A DNA stretch of 63,060 nucleotides from DATJLQ01 sp035509415 (GCA_035509415.1 DATJLQ010000024.1:1-63060); one strand, 5' to 3'. Shown: positions 41,955 through 51,512, counted from the stretch's first letter. Notes: generated by a model from the sequence alone, not told the origin. Program-made: numbers and translations.

Positions 41955-43052
41955 ATGGAGCTCGGAATTTTCATCCTTCTGGCCGCGGCGATCGTCGCCC
42001 TTGGCCTTTATCTGGCGCTCGGCCGCGCGCGCCAGGCCGCGCCGGCCGGCTCGGCGCTCGAGGGACGGCTCGGCCAGCTCGCCGAATCCCAGGCCGCCTC
42101 CCTGGGCCAGATGGCCGCACGGCTCCAGGATCAGGAGCGGCTTTTGGGCGAGCTTCTCGAGAAGCGTCTCGAAAGCGTCGCGGCGCGCGTGACCGAGAGC
42201 CTGGACAAGGCGTCCCAGACGCAAAGCGCGCATCTCGGCGAGCTCCGGGAGCGCATCGCGCGCATCGACGCCGCCCAGGCCAACATCAACGAGCTTTCGG
42301 GCCAGGTGCTGAGCCTCAACCAGATTCTCTCCAACAAGCAGGCGCGCGGCAGTTTCGGCGAGCAGCAGCTCCAGGATTTGGTCGCGAGCGTGCTGCCGCC
42401 CTCGGCCTATGGCTTCCAGGTCCAGCTCGGCGCGGGACGGCGCGTCGATTGCCTGTTGACCCTCCCCAATCCGCCGGGGCCGATCGCGATCGACGCCAAG
42501 TTCCCGCTCGAGAGCTACCGTGCCTTGCGCGAGGCGGCGGACGAGGCGGCGCGCACCATCGCCGCGCGCGCCTTCCGCGCCGATCTCTCGAAGCACATCG
42601 CCGACATCGCCGAGAAATACATCGTCCCCGGCGAGACCGCGGACGCGGCCCTCATGTTCCTCCCCTCGGAAGCGGTCTATGCCGAGCTCTACGCCAATTT
42701 CGACGAGGTGGTGCAGCAATCCTTCAAGGCGCGCGTGTTCATCGTCTCGCCGACCACGCTCTGGGCGACCCTCAACACGATCCGCGCCGTGCTCAAGGAC
42801 GTGCGCATGCGCGAGCTCGCGGGCGACATCCAAAAGGAGGTCGCGCTCCTGCTCAACGACGTGCGCCTTCTCGATGAGCGCGTCGAAAAGCTCCGCACCC
42901 ATTTCGGGCACGCCGAGAGGGACATCCGCGAGATCGAGACCTCGACCGGCAGGGTGACCCGACGCGGCGAGCGCATCGCCGAGCTCGAGGTCGGCGATGA
43001 GCCGGCCGAGGCGCTGCCGGCGGCCCAGCCGCCGCGTATCGTCCAGTCCTGA
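41955..43052 (+). CDS. rmuC: RmuC-family DNA recombination protein
   Basis: 365 residues. N-terminal membrane anchor (LGIFILLAAAIVALGLYLALG), a coiled coil (about 30-120), then the conserved RmuC nuclease-like domain: QILSNKQARGSFGEQQLQDLV, PIAIDAKFPLESYRAL, KYIVPGETADAALMFLPSEAVYAELYA, and TLWATLNTIRAVLKDVRM. RmuC is linked to limiting inversions at short repeats in E. coli. The start is the ATG at 41955, which yields the membrane helix immediately. Confidence 0.93.
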   Translation: MELGIFILLAAAIVALGLYLALGRARQAAPAGSALEGRLGQLAESQAASLGQMAARLQDQERLLGELLEKRLESVAARVTESLDKASQTQSAHLGELRERIARIDAAQANINELSGQVLSLNQILSNKQARGSFGEQQLQDLVASVLPPSAYGFQVQLGAGRRVDCLLTLPNPPGPIAIDAKFPLESYRALREAADEAARTIAARAFRADLSKHIADIAEKYIVPGETADAALMFLPSEAVYAELYANFDEVVQQSFKARVFIVSPTTLWATLNTIRAVLKDVRMRELAGDIQKEVALLLNDVRLLDERVEKLRTHFGHAERDIREIETSTGRVTRRGERIAELEVGDEPAEALPAAQPPRIVQS

Positions 43053-43244
43053 AGCGCGTCTCCTGGAGCGCCCCGGGCGCCCGGGCGCCTAGGCCTCCGA
43101 GTCGCAAGCACGACGCCCCGGCCGACCCGACCCTTGGGCCGCGTCCACGCGACTTGGGGCTCGGCGCACCGCGCCTACCAGATTTTGACTCCGCTCCTCG
43201 AAAACCACCCCATATGCTGTGGACAAACGCGATTCAATGTTGAG

Positions 43245-43299
43245 TCACAACGCCTTATGGCAATTCTTTGTGACATTGGGCGATGAATGTGCGATATAG
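43245..43299 (+). promoter_or_regulatory. Possible promoter/operator of the OmpA-like gene
   Basis: TCACAA (43245-43250) and TTGTGA (43268-43273) form an inverted repeat. TTGTGA could act as a -35 with GATATA (43293-43298) as a rather distant -10 preceded by TGC, within an AT-richer 278-base gap that holds no gene. Confidence 0.3.
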
Positions 43300-43331
43300 G
43301 CCGGTAGGGCATCAGGGAGTGCTTACCGCCT

Positions 43332-44432
43332 ATGAGTCGGCGCGTGTCCATCCGTGGCGCGGCCTTCGCCGTCGCCTGCTTGGCGCTGGCGGCCTTGCCG
43401 CGCGCGGCGGCGGCCATGGACCAGACCCATCCCTTGCCGGGCTATTATTTCACCTTCGAGGGCGGCGGCTCGTTCATGCCGACCCAGCAGATTTCCGGCG
43501 ACAATGTGGGCGCCAATCTGAGCATGGATTCGGGCGTCGCCCTTTTGGGCGCCATCGGCTTCCGCTTCGACGACGGCTTCCGGCCCGAGATCGAGATCAA
43601 CTACCACCGCAACCGCATCGACACGATCGACGGCACCCATGCCGCGACCTCGCCCCACACGGCCGCGTTCGCGGGCATGGTGAACCTGATGTACGACGTG
43701 CCCTACCACCCGTTCAGCCCGCGCATCGCACCCTATGTCGGCGTGGGCGTCGGTGCGGCGCATTTCGACTATGAGGAAGTGCAGCCCTTCGGCGACACGA
43801 CGCTGAGCAGCAGCGACGTCGAGGCGGCGTTCCAGGGCATCGTCGGCGTCGCCTACAATCTCACCAACCGCGTCGCCCTCACCGCCGACTATCGCTACTT
43901 CCGCACCTCGACCGGCCGGCTCCAGACCGGCGACGACCGGCATGTGAGCGCCGACTTCGAATCCCATACGGTCATGGTCGGCCTCCAGCTCACGCTCTAC
44001 TCGACCTACAAGGGCCCGGACCAGATCCGCAACGTCGCGACCGGCGAGATGGCGCCCATCATGGCGCCGGCCCCCGCGGCGCCGACGCCGCCGCCGACGC
44101 CGGCGGTCGAGACCTTCACGGTTTATTTCGATTTCGACAAGTCGAGCCTCAGCGACGGCGCCAAGAAGGTGATCGCCGAGGCGGCGGTCGCGATCCGCCA
44201 GGCCAAGACGACCCATATCCGCGTCGTCGGCTACACCGACCTCTCGGGCCCGGAGCATTACAATTTCCGCCTGTCGCTCAGGCGCGCCGCCGCGGTCAAG
44301 GTCGAGCTCGAGCACCAGGGCGTCCCCGCCGCCGAGATCGAGATGGTGGGCAAGGGCATGCAGGACCCAGCCGTGCCCACCCCGCTCGGCGTGCGCGAGC
44401 CGCGCAACCGGCGCGCCGAAATCATCCTCTAG
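43332..44432 (+). CDS. Outer-membrane beta-barrel protein with OmpA C-terminal domain
   Basis: 366 residues. Signal peptide (RGAAFAVACLALAALPRAAAA), an eight-strand-type barrel (GYYFTFEGGGSFMPTQQ ... GFRFDDGFRPEIEINYHRN ... PYVGVGVGAAHFDYEE ... VALTADYRYFRT), a Pro/Ala linker at about 235-260, and an OmpA/peptidoglycan-binding domain (VYFDFDKSSLSDGAKKVI ... VVGYTDLSG ... LSLRRAAAVKVEL ... REPRNRRAEIIL). The NRRAEI end contains the Arg that binds diaminopimelate. It links outer membrane to the cell wall. Only N-terminal start considered is the ATG at 43332. Confidence 0.93.
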   Translation: MSRRVSIRGAAFAVACLALAALPRAAAAMDQTHPLPGYYFTFEGGGSFMPTQQISGDNVGANLSMDSGVALLGAIGFRFDDGFRPEIEINYHRNRIDTIDGTHAATSPHTAAFAGMVNLMYDVPYHPFSPRIAPYVGVGVGAAHFDYEEVQPFGDTTLSSSDVEAAFQGIVGVAYNLTNRVALTADYRYFRTSTGRLQTGDDRHVSADFESHTVMVGLQLTLYSTYKGPDQIRNVATGEMAPIMAPAPAAPTPPPTPAVETFTVYFDFDKSSLSDGAKKVIAEAAVAIRQAKTTHIRVVGYTDLSGPEHYNFRLSLRRAAAVKVELEHQGVPAAEIEMVGKGMQDPAVPTPLGVREPRNRRAEIIL

Positions 44433-44451
44433 CGATCGAAGCCGAAGCGGC

Positions 44452-45045
44452 CTAGGCCGGCCGGCGCGCCTTCAAGGCGGCGGCCAGCGTGCCGTCGTCG
44501 AGATAATCGAGCTCGCCGCCGACCGGGAGGCCGTGCGCGAGGCGCGACACGGCGACGCCCAGGGGTGCCAGGCGCTCGGCGATGTAATGGGCGGTCGTCT
44601 GGCCGTCGACCGTGGCGTTGGTCGCGAGGATCACTTCCTTGATGCCCTCGGCGCGCACGCGCTGCACCAGCTTCGGGATGTTGAGCTGGTCGGGGCCGAT
44701 GCCGTCGAGGGCCGAGAGCACGCCGCCCAGCACGTGGTAGCGCCCCTTGAACGCGCCCGTGCGCTCGAGCGCCCAAAGATCCGCCACCTCCTCGACCACG
44801 CATAGCGTCGTGCCCTCGCGCCGCGCGTCGGCGCAGATGGCGCACGGGTCGGTGGTGTCGATGTTGCCGCAACGCGCGCAGGGCTTGACCGAGCGCGCGG
44901 CCGCGGCGAGCGCGGATGCCAGCGGATCGAGAAGGCTCTCGCGCCGCTTGAGGAGGGCGAGGGCCGCGCGCCGCGCCGAGCGCGGTCCCAGGCCCGGCAG
45001 CTTCGCGAGCAGCTGGATCAGGCGGTCGATTTCGGGTCCGATCAT
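44452..45045 (-). CDS. recR: Recombination protein RecR
   Basis: 197 residues. Helix-hairpin-helix LAKLPGLGPRSARRAAL, zinc finger cysteines 56, 59, 68 and 71 (CARC ... CAIC), and a Toprim domain (LCVVEEVADLWALERTGAF). RecR with RecO/RecF loads RecA at gaps. It follows ybaB and dnaX on one strand, the usual dnaX-ybaB-recR order. Confidence 0.97.
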   Translation of the reverse strand: MIGPEIDRLIQLLAKLPGLGPRSARRAALALLKRRESLLDPLASALAAAARSVKPCARCGNIDTTDPCAICADARREGTTLCVVEEVADLWALERTGAFKGRYHVLGGVLSALDGIGPDQLNIPKLVQRVRAEGIKEVILATNATVDGQTTAHYIAERLAPLGVAVSRLAHGLPVGGELDYLDDGTLAAALKARRPA

Positions 45046-45073
45046 GGGCCGCGATCGCGTGCCGATGCCGGCG

Positions 45074-45397
45074 CTAGAAGGGCAGCTTCAGGCCCGGTGG
45101 CAGGCTCAAGCCGCCGGTCAGCTTCTGCATCTCCTCGGCGGCGTGGGCGTCGACCTTCGCCTTGGCGTCGCCCACCGCCGCGATCACCAGATCCTCGAGC
45201 ACCTCGATCTCCTGGGCGACCGCGAGCGAGGGATCGATCTTGAGACGCTTCAGCTCCCCCTTGCCGCTGACGATCGCGCGCACGAGCCCGCCGCCCGCGG
45301 CTCCCTCGATCTCCACCTCCGCGAGGCGCGCCTGCAGCTCCTGCATGCGGCTCTGCATCTCCTGCGCCTGTTTCATCAGCTGGCCGAGATTCTTCAT
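45074..45397 (-). CDS. YbaB/EbfC-family nucleoid-associated protein
   Basis: 107 residues. Helical N-terminus MKNLGQLMKQAQEMQSRM, then VEIEGAAGGGLVRAIVSGKGELKRLKIDP, the dimeric core that binds DNA, and a C-terminal helix. The ATG at 45397 overlaps the dnaX stop (ATGA), so translation is coupled. RecR follows after 28 bases. Confidence 0.95.
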   Translation of the reverse strand: MKNLGQLMKQAQEMQSRMQELQARLAEVEIEGAAGGGLVRAIVSGKGELKRLKIDPSLAVAQEIEVLEDLVIAAVGDAKAKVDAHAAEEMQKLTGGLSLPPGLKLPF

Positions 45398-47265
45398 CTG
45401 TCGCGCTCTCCGTCGTCGTCGAATTCGGGTAACAGGTCGGGATCGATCTCCCCATCGAGCTCGGGCGCGGGTGCGCGCGGCAATGCGGCGGGCGGGGTGG
45501 GGCCCTCGCCTTCGCCGCCAACGCCCGGCTCGACGTCGCGCACATACTCGACCGTGGCGCCGGGGAAGCTCTTCAAGAGCGCCTCCACGAGCGGCGCCGC
45601 CTCGGCCTCGCTGCGGCGATCCGCCTCGCGCCGCTTGGCGGCCTCGGCGAGCGTGGGGGCTCCCTCCTCGTTCGAGATCGAGATCGCCCAGCGCCGGCCG
45701 GTCCAGTCCGAAAGCAGCGCGATCAAGCGCGGTGCCAAGTTCGCGGGCGCCGTGCGCTCGGGACGGAATTCGAGCCGGCCCGCTTCGAAGCGCACGAGAT
45801 GCACGCTGTTGCGCAGCACCGATCCCAGGATCGGCTCGCGCGCGAGCACCGTCTCGACCAGCGCCTCGAAGCTTTCGGGGAGCGGGAGCTCGGCGCGCTC
45901 GGGCTCGGGCATCGGATCGCCCGCAGGCAAGGGGGCGCTCGCAGGCGCGCTCGCGGGCGCCGTGCCGGACGTGCCGTCGCGCGCGAGCATCTGGGTCGGA
46001 CGCCCCGTGCTCTGTGGAGCGCGCTTCGCGAGTGGAGATGCCGACCCGCCATTCCCGCCCGTCTGGGGCGCTACCGGGCCGGCGCCCGACGGCGCCGAGG
46101 TGAGGCTGCGTACGAGCTCGGCCGGGCTCGGCAGCTCCGCCGCGTAGGCGAGGCGGATGAGCGTCATCTCGGCCGCGGCGAGCGGCGCGGGTGCTGCCTG
46201 AGTTTCGCCCAGGCCCTTGAGCAGAAGCTGCCAAGCGCGCGCGAGCTCCGGCACCGCGAGCGTCTCCGCCAAGCCGCGGCCGCGCGTGCGCTCGGCGTCG
46301 GACGCGACCGGGCCTTCGGCGTCGGGCGCGATCTTGAGCCGCGAGAGCCAGTGGCACACTTCGAGAAGATCCTGCAGCACGACGATGGGATCGGCGCCCG
46401 CCTTGTAGAGCTCGGCCATGAGCGCGAGTGCAGCTTTGATCTCGCCCTTCATCTCGAGATCGAACAGGTCGAGGATCTGGGCGCGGTCGGCGAGGCCGAG
46501 CATGTCGCGCACCTGTGCTGCGCTCGGCGCCCCCGCGCCATGGGCGATCGCCTGGTCGAGCAGCGACAGCCCGTCGCGCACCGAGCCGTCGGCCGCGCGC
46601 GCGATGAGCTGAAGCGCCTCGGGCCCGAGCGCCGCCCCTTCGGCGCCGGCGACTTTGGCGAGATGCTCGGCGAGAAGGTCCTGGTCGACCCGGCGCAGAT
46701 CGAATCTCTGGCAACGCGAGAGCACCGTCACCGGCACCTTGCGGATCTCGGTGGTCGCGAAGATGAACTTCACGTGCTCGGGCGGCTCCTCGAGGGTCTT
46801 CAAGAGCGCGTTGAACGCGCTCTTCGAGAGCATGTGCACCTCGTCGATGATGTAGACCTTGAAGCGCGCCGCGATCGGGCGGTAGCGCACGCCGTCGATG
46901 AGCTCGCGCATGTCGTCGACGCCGGTGCGGCTCGCGGCATCCATCTCGATCACGTCGACGTCGCGATCGGCCGCGATCGCGCGGCAATGCTCGCATAGGC
47001 CGCAGGGCTCGACGGTCGGCCCGCCTTTCCCGTCCGGGCCGGTGCAATTGAGCGCCTTCGCGATGATGCGCGCGGTCGTGGTCTTCCCCACCCCGCGCAC
47101 GCCGGTCAAGATGAAGGCGTGGGCGAGCCGGCCGCCCTGGAACGCGTTGGTGAGGGTGCGCACCATCGCCCCCTGGCCCACCAGCTCGGCGAAGGTCGCG
47201 GGACGGTATTTGCGCGCGAGGACGCGATAGGGGGCCGGGTCGCCCGAATTGATCGCATCGGTCAT
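45394..47265 (-). CDS. dnaX: DNA polymerase III subunits gamma/tau
   Basis: 623 residues. Clamp-loader ATPase: Walker A GVRGVGKT (55-62), a zinc site (CTGPDGKGG ... CGLCEHC), Walker B as IIDEVHML, sensor I EVHMLSKSAFNALLKTLEEPP and ATTEIRKVP. The C-terminal tau-like part is Ala/Pro-rich and ends GERDR. No obvious slippery heptamer for frameshifting to a short gamma form was seen. Preceded on the same strand by the SRP RNA gene. Confidence 0.97.
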   Translation of the reverse strand: MTDAINSGDPAPYRVLARKYRPATFAELVGQGAMVRTLTNAFQGGRLAHAFILTGVRGVGKTTTARIIAKALNCTGPDGKGGPTVEPCGLCEHCRAIAADRDVDVIEMDAASRTGVDDMRELIDGVRYRPIAARFKVYIIDEVHMLSKSAFNALLKTLEEPPEHVKFIFATTEIRKVPVTVLSRCQRFDLRRVDQDLLAEHLAKVAGAEGAALGPEALQLIARAADGSVRDGLSLLDQAIAHGAGAPSAAQVRDMLGLADRAQILDLFDLEMKGEIKAALALMAELYKAGADPIVVLQDLLEVCHWLSRLKIAPDAEGPVASDAERTRGRGLAETLAVPELARAWQLLLKGLGETQAAPAPLAAAEMTLIRLAYAAELPSPAELVRSLTSAPSGAGPVAPQTGGNGGSASPLAKRAPQSTGRPTQMLARDGTSGTAPASAPASAPLPAGDPMPEPERAELPLPESFEALVETVLAREPILGSVLRNSVHLVRFEAGRLEFRPERTAPANLAPRLIALLSDWTGRRWAISISNEEGAPTLAEAAKRREADRRSEAEAAPLVEALLKSFPGATVEYVRDVEPGVGGEGEGPTPPAALPRAPAPELDGEIDPDLLPEFDDDGERDR

Positions 47266-47344
47266 GGCCCGGTGTCGGTCTCCGGTGGCTGGAGCGGGTC
47301 GCCGGCGGCTCGAGGGCGCCGGCGCGGCGAGCGGAGGTGGGGAG

Positions 47345-47437
47345 GCTGACGAGCGACCCGGGTCGAACTCGTTACGGCTGCTTCCTTCCGGACCTGACCG
47401 GGTTGGCGAGGGACTCGTCCACCGCCAACCTCCCGGG
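47345..47437 (-). ncRNA. ffs: Signal recognition particle 4.5S RNA (bacterial small SRP RNA)
   Basis: Read on the minus strand, the conserved SRP domain IV loop GGTCAGGTCCGGAAGGAAGC is intact, with the arms of the hairpin on either side (GGTTGGCGGTGGACGAG... pairing with ...GAGTTCGACC) and terminal CCCGGG pairing with CCCGGG. A TATAGT -10 element lies at 47447-47442, so the transcript begins near 47436. The gene sits 80 bases upstream of dnaX, its usual alphaproteobacterial neighbour. End points are approximate. Confidence 0.93.
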
Positions 47438-47441
47438 AGCC

Positions 47442-47447
47442 ACTATA
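47442..47447 (-). promoter_or_regulatory. -10 element of the SRP RNA promoter
   Basis: TATAGT on the minus strand directly before the RNA. A TTGCCA at a 19-base distance upstream is a possible, somewhat far, -35. Confidence 0.5.
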
Positions 47448-47665
47448 CCAGGAATGGGCCCCGGCCTGGCAAGGCCGTAGGCTCCGGCCGCAGGCGCGCG
47501 CCATTGCGCGGCCCGCACCGGCCCGACCCACCTTACCCGGGCGTTGTGCGGTGCATTTCGCGCGCTCAGGTCAAAAAATTGGGTGACCCACCAGCTAATT
47601 TTTCGTTTGAATGACGGCTTCCAACGCCCGTCTTCTCACAGGGTTGGCGCCATCGAATTGGCGCT

Positions 47666-48475
47666 TCATGAGCTCGAAGTTTCGGGCGTCGGTTTGCCGA
47701 TACCCTCCGCGCCGCCGGCAGTGTCCACGATCTTCGTTCGGGCCGCCACGCGCGCCGCTTTTGAGAATATCGCCCTCGCGCGAGCCGTCTCCTCGCTTTC
47801 CACGATCTCACGCTTAATTACGTCCTTTTCGAGAAGCTGTCGAAGTTCGTCATCGGTCACGGAAACTCTAGGCGCCATTTTCTTGAGTTCCTTACGCATC
47901 GCCTTCAGAACAGAGGCGGATTCGATCGCGGCAGCGAGGGAAAATCGGCTCACGGCCTCTTGCTGCTGATAAAATGCGGTCATCGTCTTCTTGCTGAACT
48001 CTTCCCGGGATAGCATCGCAAGACAATCAATTGCCTTCCGGTCCCTATGGTTAATCTCCAATAGGTTCACTTCATAAACGAGTGTCTTATCAATCGGTTG
48101 ACGAAAGTGAATCTTGTAAATTTGCCAGACGACGGCATTGGTGAGAACAACCCACTCGATTCCGTGGTTCGCGCCGTAGTCAATCGCTTGCTTGACATGA
48201 TTATCCTTAAGGGTCGTGTTTATGCTCTTCGCCTCAACAAGAAACCGAGTCTCGTCATCAACTTTTATCGCCAAGTCAACGTGAGTGCCCCGAATCTCGA
48301 CCTCAGTCGTCACTTCCGTGTGTTTCTTGTATCCAAAAACTTCACTGAGCATATCCGCGATAATGATAACGGTGTCAGATTCGTTTATATCGCGGTCCTT
48401 GGCAGCCGATAGTATTGCGGCATACCGCTTGAGTTGAGAGGACAATCGTTCGGCGACCCTTTTTGGTATGCTCAT
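47666..48475 (-). CDS. Stand-alone HsdR-N-like nuclease domain protein
   Basis: 269 residues. The N-terminal two thirds look like the N-terminal endonuclease domain of type I restriction HsdR subunits: TVIIIADMLSEVFGYKKHTEV, then the PD-(D/E)XK core Asp67 ... Glu81-Ala-Lys83 (THVDLAIKVDD ... FLVEAKS), followed by HVKQAIDYGANHGIEWVVLTNAVVWQIYKI. No helicase domain follows; instead a helical tail ends DTAGGAEGIG. Start ATG 48475 with GGGAGGAATTC upstream. The gene is visibly richer in A+T than all its neighbours, with different codon use, and has no hsdM/hsdS partner, so recent transfer is likely. Function (defence, or a solitary nuclease) is open. Confidence 0.78.
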   Translation of the reverse strand: MSIPKRVAERLSSQLKRYAAILSAAKDRDINESDTVIIIADMLSEVFGYKKHTEVTTEVEIRGTHVDLAIKVDDETRFLVEAKSINTTLKDNHVKQAIDYGANHGIEWVVLTNAVVWQIYKIHFRQPIDKTLVYEVNLLEINHRDRKAIDCLAMLSREEFSKKTMTAFYQQQEAVSRFSLAAAIESASVLKAMRKELKKMAPRVSVTDDELRQLLEKDVIKREIVESEETARARAIFSKAARVAARTKIVDTAGGAEGIGKPTPETSSS

Positions 48476-48636
48476 GAATTCCTCCCGAATTAGACGAATA
48501 AATAGAACGATAATACTCGCAAAACGGATATCCTTCGCCAAGACAATTTTTGCTGTTCGCGCGGCTTATTCATCGCTGACTTAGGGGCGCCGGCTGGCAG
48601 TTGCGACACAGCCGGCCCCGTGACAACCTCGGCGCC

Positions 48637-49575
48637 ATGATTCGACGCGCCAATTTCTACGAGGGCGTGGCGCTCGACCGGGCCGATCGCCGACGCGGCG
48701 ACGCGGCCTGGATCGAGGCTCGCCTCGCCGACCCCGGAAGCCGCCTGGTGCCGGTGTGGCGCGGCCAGAATCTGTTCCGGATGCGCGAGCAGGATGCAAC
48801 GCCGGTCGCGATCCTGCCAGCACTTCCGTCCCTCGGGCCCGCGCTCGCCGGCCACGCCGACCTCGCCGATTTCATCCTGCTCGGGCTCGCGAACGGCGCG
48901 GCCTATTTCGCGCTCGATCTGTCCCATCTCGAGGAGCCGGTCGGCGCGATCGCGGCCTTCGAGGGCGGCGCCTTCGCCGATCTCAGGCGCTACGGACCGC
49001 TCATCGCCCATTGGGACGGCGCCCTTCTCGCCTATGCGCGCGGCATGGTCCATTGGCATGGGCGTCATCGCTTCTGCGGCGTGTGCGGCCGTGCGACCGC
49101 GAGCGTCGATGGCGGCCACGCGCGGCGCTGCTTGAGCGCCGCCTGCGCCACCCAGCATTTCCCGCGCACCGACCCCGCGGTGATCATGCTGGTGACCGAC
49201 GGTGCCCGTTGCCTCCTCGGCCGCCAGCCGCAATGGCTGGCGGGCATGCATTCGACGCTCGCGGGCTTCGTCGAGCCGGGCGAGAGCCTCGAGGACGCGG
49301 TCGCGCGCGAGGTCCTGGAGGAGACCGGCATCCGCGTGCGCAACCCGCGTTACCATTCGTCCCAGCCCTGGCCGTTTCCGGCCTCGCTCATGCTCGGCTT
49401 CTATGCCGAAGCGGCCTCGACCGAAATCGCGCTCAACCGCGCCGAGCTCGAGGATGCGCGTTGGTTCGGGTGCGACGAATTGCGCGCGAGCCCGGAGAAC
49501 GACGCGTTCCGCCTCCCGCGAGGAGATTCGATCGCGCGCCGGCTGATCGAGGATTGGCTCGGGACGGAGGGTTAG
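48637..49575 (+). CDS. nudC: NAD(H) diphosphatase / RNA decapping NUDIX hydrolase
   Basis: 312 residues. Zinc ribbon (CGVCGRATASVDGGHARRCLSAACATQHFPRTDPAVI) followed by a NUDIX box GFVEPGESLEDAVAREVLEETGI with the GX5EX7REUXEEXGU pattern complete. NudC cleaves NADH to NMNH and AMP and removes NAD caps from RNA. The SQPWPFPASLM motif just after the box is the NADH-specific SQPWPFPxS signature. Start ATG 48637. Converges on the MASE1 kinase, with one base between. Confidence 0.95.
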   Translation: MIRRANFYEGVALDRADRRRGDAAWIEARLADPGSRLVPVWRGQNLFRMREQDATPVAILPALPSLGPALAGHADLADFILLGLANGAAYFALDLSHLEEPVGAIAAFEGGAFADLRRYGPLIAHWDGALLAYARGMVHWHGRHRFCGVCGRATASVDGGHARRCLSAACATQHFPRTDPAVIMLVTDGARCLLGRQPQWLAGMHSTLAGFVEPGESLEDAVAREVLEETGIRVRNPRYHSSQPWPFPASLMLGFYAEAASTEIALNRAELEDARWFGCDELRASPENDAFRLPRGDSIARRLIEDWLGTEG

Positions 49576-49576
49576 C

Positions 49577-51292
49577 TCAGACCGCCTTCGGCAGCGGGAA
49601 GGTGATGCGCACGCGCGTCCCCTTGCCGGGGGCGCTCGCGATCGAGAGGCGGCCGCCATGGAGCTCGACCAGGCGCACCGCGATCGGGAGCCCGAGGCCG
49701 GTGCCCGCGTCGTTGAGCGCCGAGCCGCCGATCACCTGGCCGTAGGGCTCGAGCGCGATCTTGATGCCCGCCTCGTCCATGCCGACGCCCGAATCGGCCA
49801 CCTCGACGGCGCTGCCGCCCGCCGGATCGCTCACGATGCGCACCGTGACCTGGCCCTCGACGGGCGTGAACTTGATCGCGTTGGAGAGCAGGTTGAGCAT
49901 GATCTGGCGCAGCGCCAGATCGTCGGCGTAGACGCGCACCTCGGGATCGGACTCGACCGTGATCGCGATGCGCTTCTCGGCCGCCTTGGCCTCGACGATC
50001 TGGACGCAGGCGCGCGCGACCATGCCGCCGTCGAGCATCTCGGGCCGGATGTCGCGCTTCCCCGCCTCGATCTTCGAGAGGTCGAGGATGTCGTTGATGA
50101 TGTCGAGGAGCAGCCGCCCGCTGTCGTGGATGTGGCCGACATAGTCGCGATAGCGCTTGTCGCCGAGCGGGCCCCAGGTCTCGTTGCGCATCACGTCGGC
50201 GAAACCGATGATGGCGCCGAGCGGCGTGCGCAGATCGTGGCTCATCGAGGCGAGCAGCGAGGACTTGATCCGGCTCGTCTCCTCGGCCGTGCGGCGCTCG
50301 TTGAAGAGGGCGACGATGGTGAGCACGTTGGTCGCGAACAGGACCACGAGGGCACCCACCATGCGCAGCGGGTTCGCGACCTCGAGATCCTGGAACGGGC
50401 CGAAGCCCGCGACCGTGCCCGCGCACGCGACGATCGAGACCAGCGAGACGAGCGTGTAGGCCGAGCGCAGCGACATCCGGAGCGCGATCCAGGAGAGCGG
50501 CACCACCAGGAGGAACGGAAACGCGACGCGGATGTCGGCGCCCCTGAGCGGCGGCGTCGAGAACAGCACCACCGCCCCCGCCGCGACGCCGAGCCAGACC
50601 AGGAGATCGTTGCGGTCGAAGCGCCGGTGCGGCCCGTCGATCGCGCTCTCGACCCCGAGCCAGAGCAGGACCGCGGGCGCCAAATAAAGCGTGCCGCCGC
50701 TGTCGGTGAGCCACCAGCCGACCCAGACCGAGTAGATGTCGGGGGCGGCGAGATGGTGCTGGATCGCGATCGCGATGGCGCCGCCGGTCGCGCTCACCGC
50801 CGGGCTCAGCATGGTCGCCCCCACCAGGAACGCGAGCACGCCGCTGAAGCGCGTGAACAGGCCCGTGGGCGGACGGAAGCGCCGGATCGCGGCCGCTCCC
50901 AAGACCGGGCCGAGCGCGTTGGTGAGCGAGATGATCGCGGTCACGTAGATGGGCGGCGCGAACAGGATGTCGTTGGCGAGGAACGAGCCGATGAAAATGC
51001 CCGGGAGCAGCCCCCAGCTTCCGACCATGGCGGCGACCAGCGCCACGCTGGCCGGAAGCCAGATGGGTGCCGGAAACAGCCCGTAGGCGGCGAAGAAGCG
51101 GCTCACCACGAAGGCGAGCGCGAAGTAGAACGCGGCGGTCGCGATGTTGGCGGCGAACCAATTGGCGAAGCCGGCCTGGGTGAGCGATTTGGGGCGCCAG
51201 GGATCGGTCGCGCGCGCGGACGGCACGACATCCTCCCGGTCCAGCCGCGCCGGAACCCCTTTATCCCAAGTCTCGGCCGGGTTGCTTCGCAT
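49577..51292 (-). CDS. MASE1-domain sensor histidine kinase (orphan)
   Basis: 571 residues. About eight N-terminal membrane helices of the MASE1 type (FANWFAANIATAAFYFALAFVVSRFFA, the LFPAPIWLPASVALVAAMVGSWGLLPGIFIGSFLANDILF block is characteristic), then HisKA with His352 in ASMSHDLRTPLGAIIGF, N-box NLLSNAIKFTPVEGQ, G1 DSGVGMDEAG and G2 GTGLGLPIAVRLVELHGG. No PAS and no receiver. No response regulator nearby. What MASE1 senses here is unknown; it is found in kinases and cyclic-di-GMP enzymes. Confidence 0.9.
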   Translation of the reverse strand: MRSNPAETWDKGVPARLDREDVVPSARATDPWRPKSLTQAGFANWFAANIATAAFYFALAFVVSRFFAAYGLFPAPIWLPASVALVAAMVGSWGLLPGIFIGSFLANDILFAPPIYVTAIISLTNALGPVLGAAAIRRFRPPTGLFTRFSGVLAFLVGATMLSPAVSATGGAIAIAIQHHLAAPDIYSVWVGWWLTDSGGTLYLAPAVLLWLGVESAIDGPHRRFDRNDLLVWLGVAAGAVVLFSTPPLRGADIRVAFPFLLVVPLSWIALRMSLRSAYTLVSLVSIVACAGTVAGFGPFQDLEVANPLRMVGALVVLFATNVLTIVALFNERRTAEETSRIKSSLLASMSHDLRTPLGAIIGFADVMRNETWGPLGDKRYRDYVGHIHDSGRLLLDIINDILDLSKIEAGKRDIRPEMLDGGMVARACVQIVEAKAAEKRIAITVESDPEVRVYADDLALRQIMLNLLSNAIKFTPVEGQVTVRIVSDPAGGSAVEVADSGVGMDEAGIKIALEPYGQVIGGSALNDAGTGLGLPIAVRLVELHGGRLSIASAPGKGTRVRITFPLPKAV

Positions 51293-51512
51293 TCGCGCTG
51301 AAGTTGCTATTCCCCAAGGTCAGCCAACGGCGGAATCCGGCGCGCATGCGTCGGATTGCGCATCATAAGGCCGATTCCGGGCTTCTTTCAACAGCAAGGG
51401 CGCATCTGGATGCGGCTGGATGCGGCTTCGGGACTGGGCCCGGCGCGCGCGGCATCGCCTAATCCGGTCGCGCGCCACAACGAGAGGGTGCAATGTGGGA
51501 AGCGCGCGCCCG

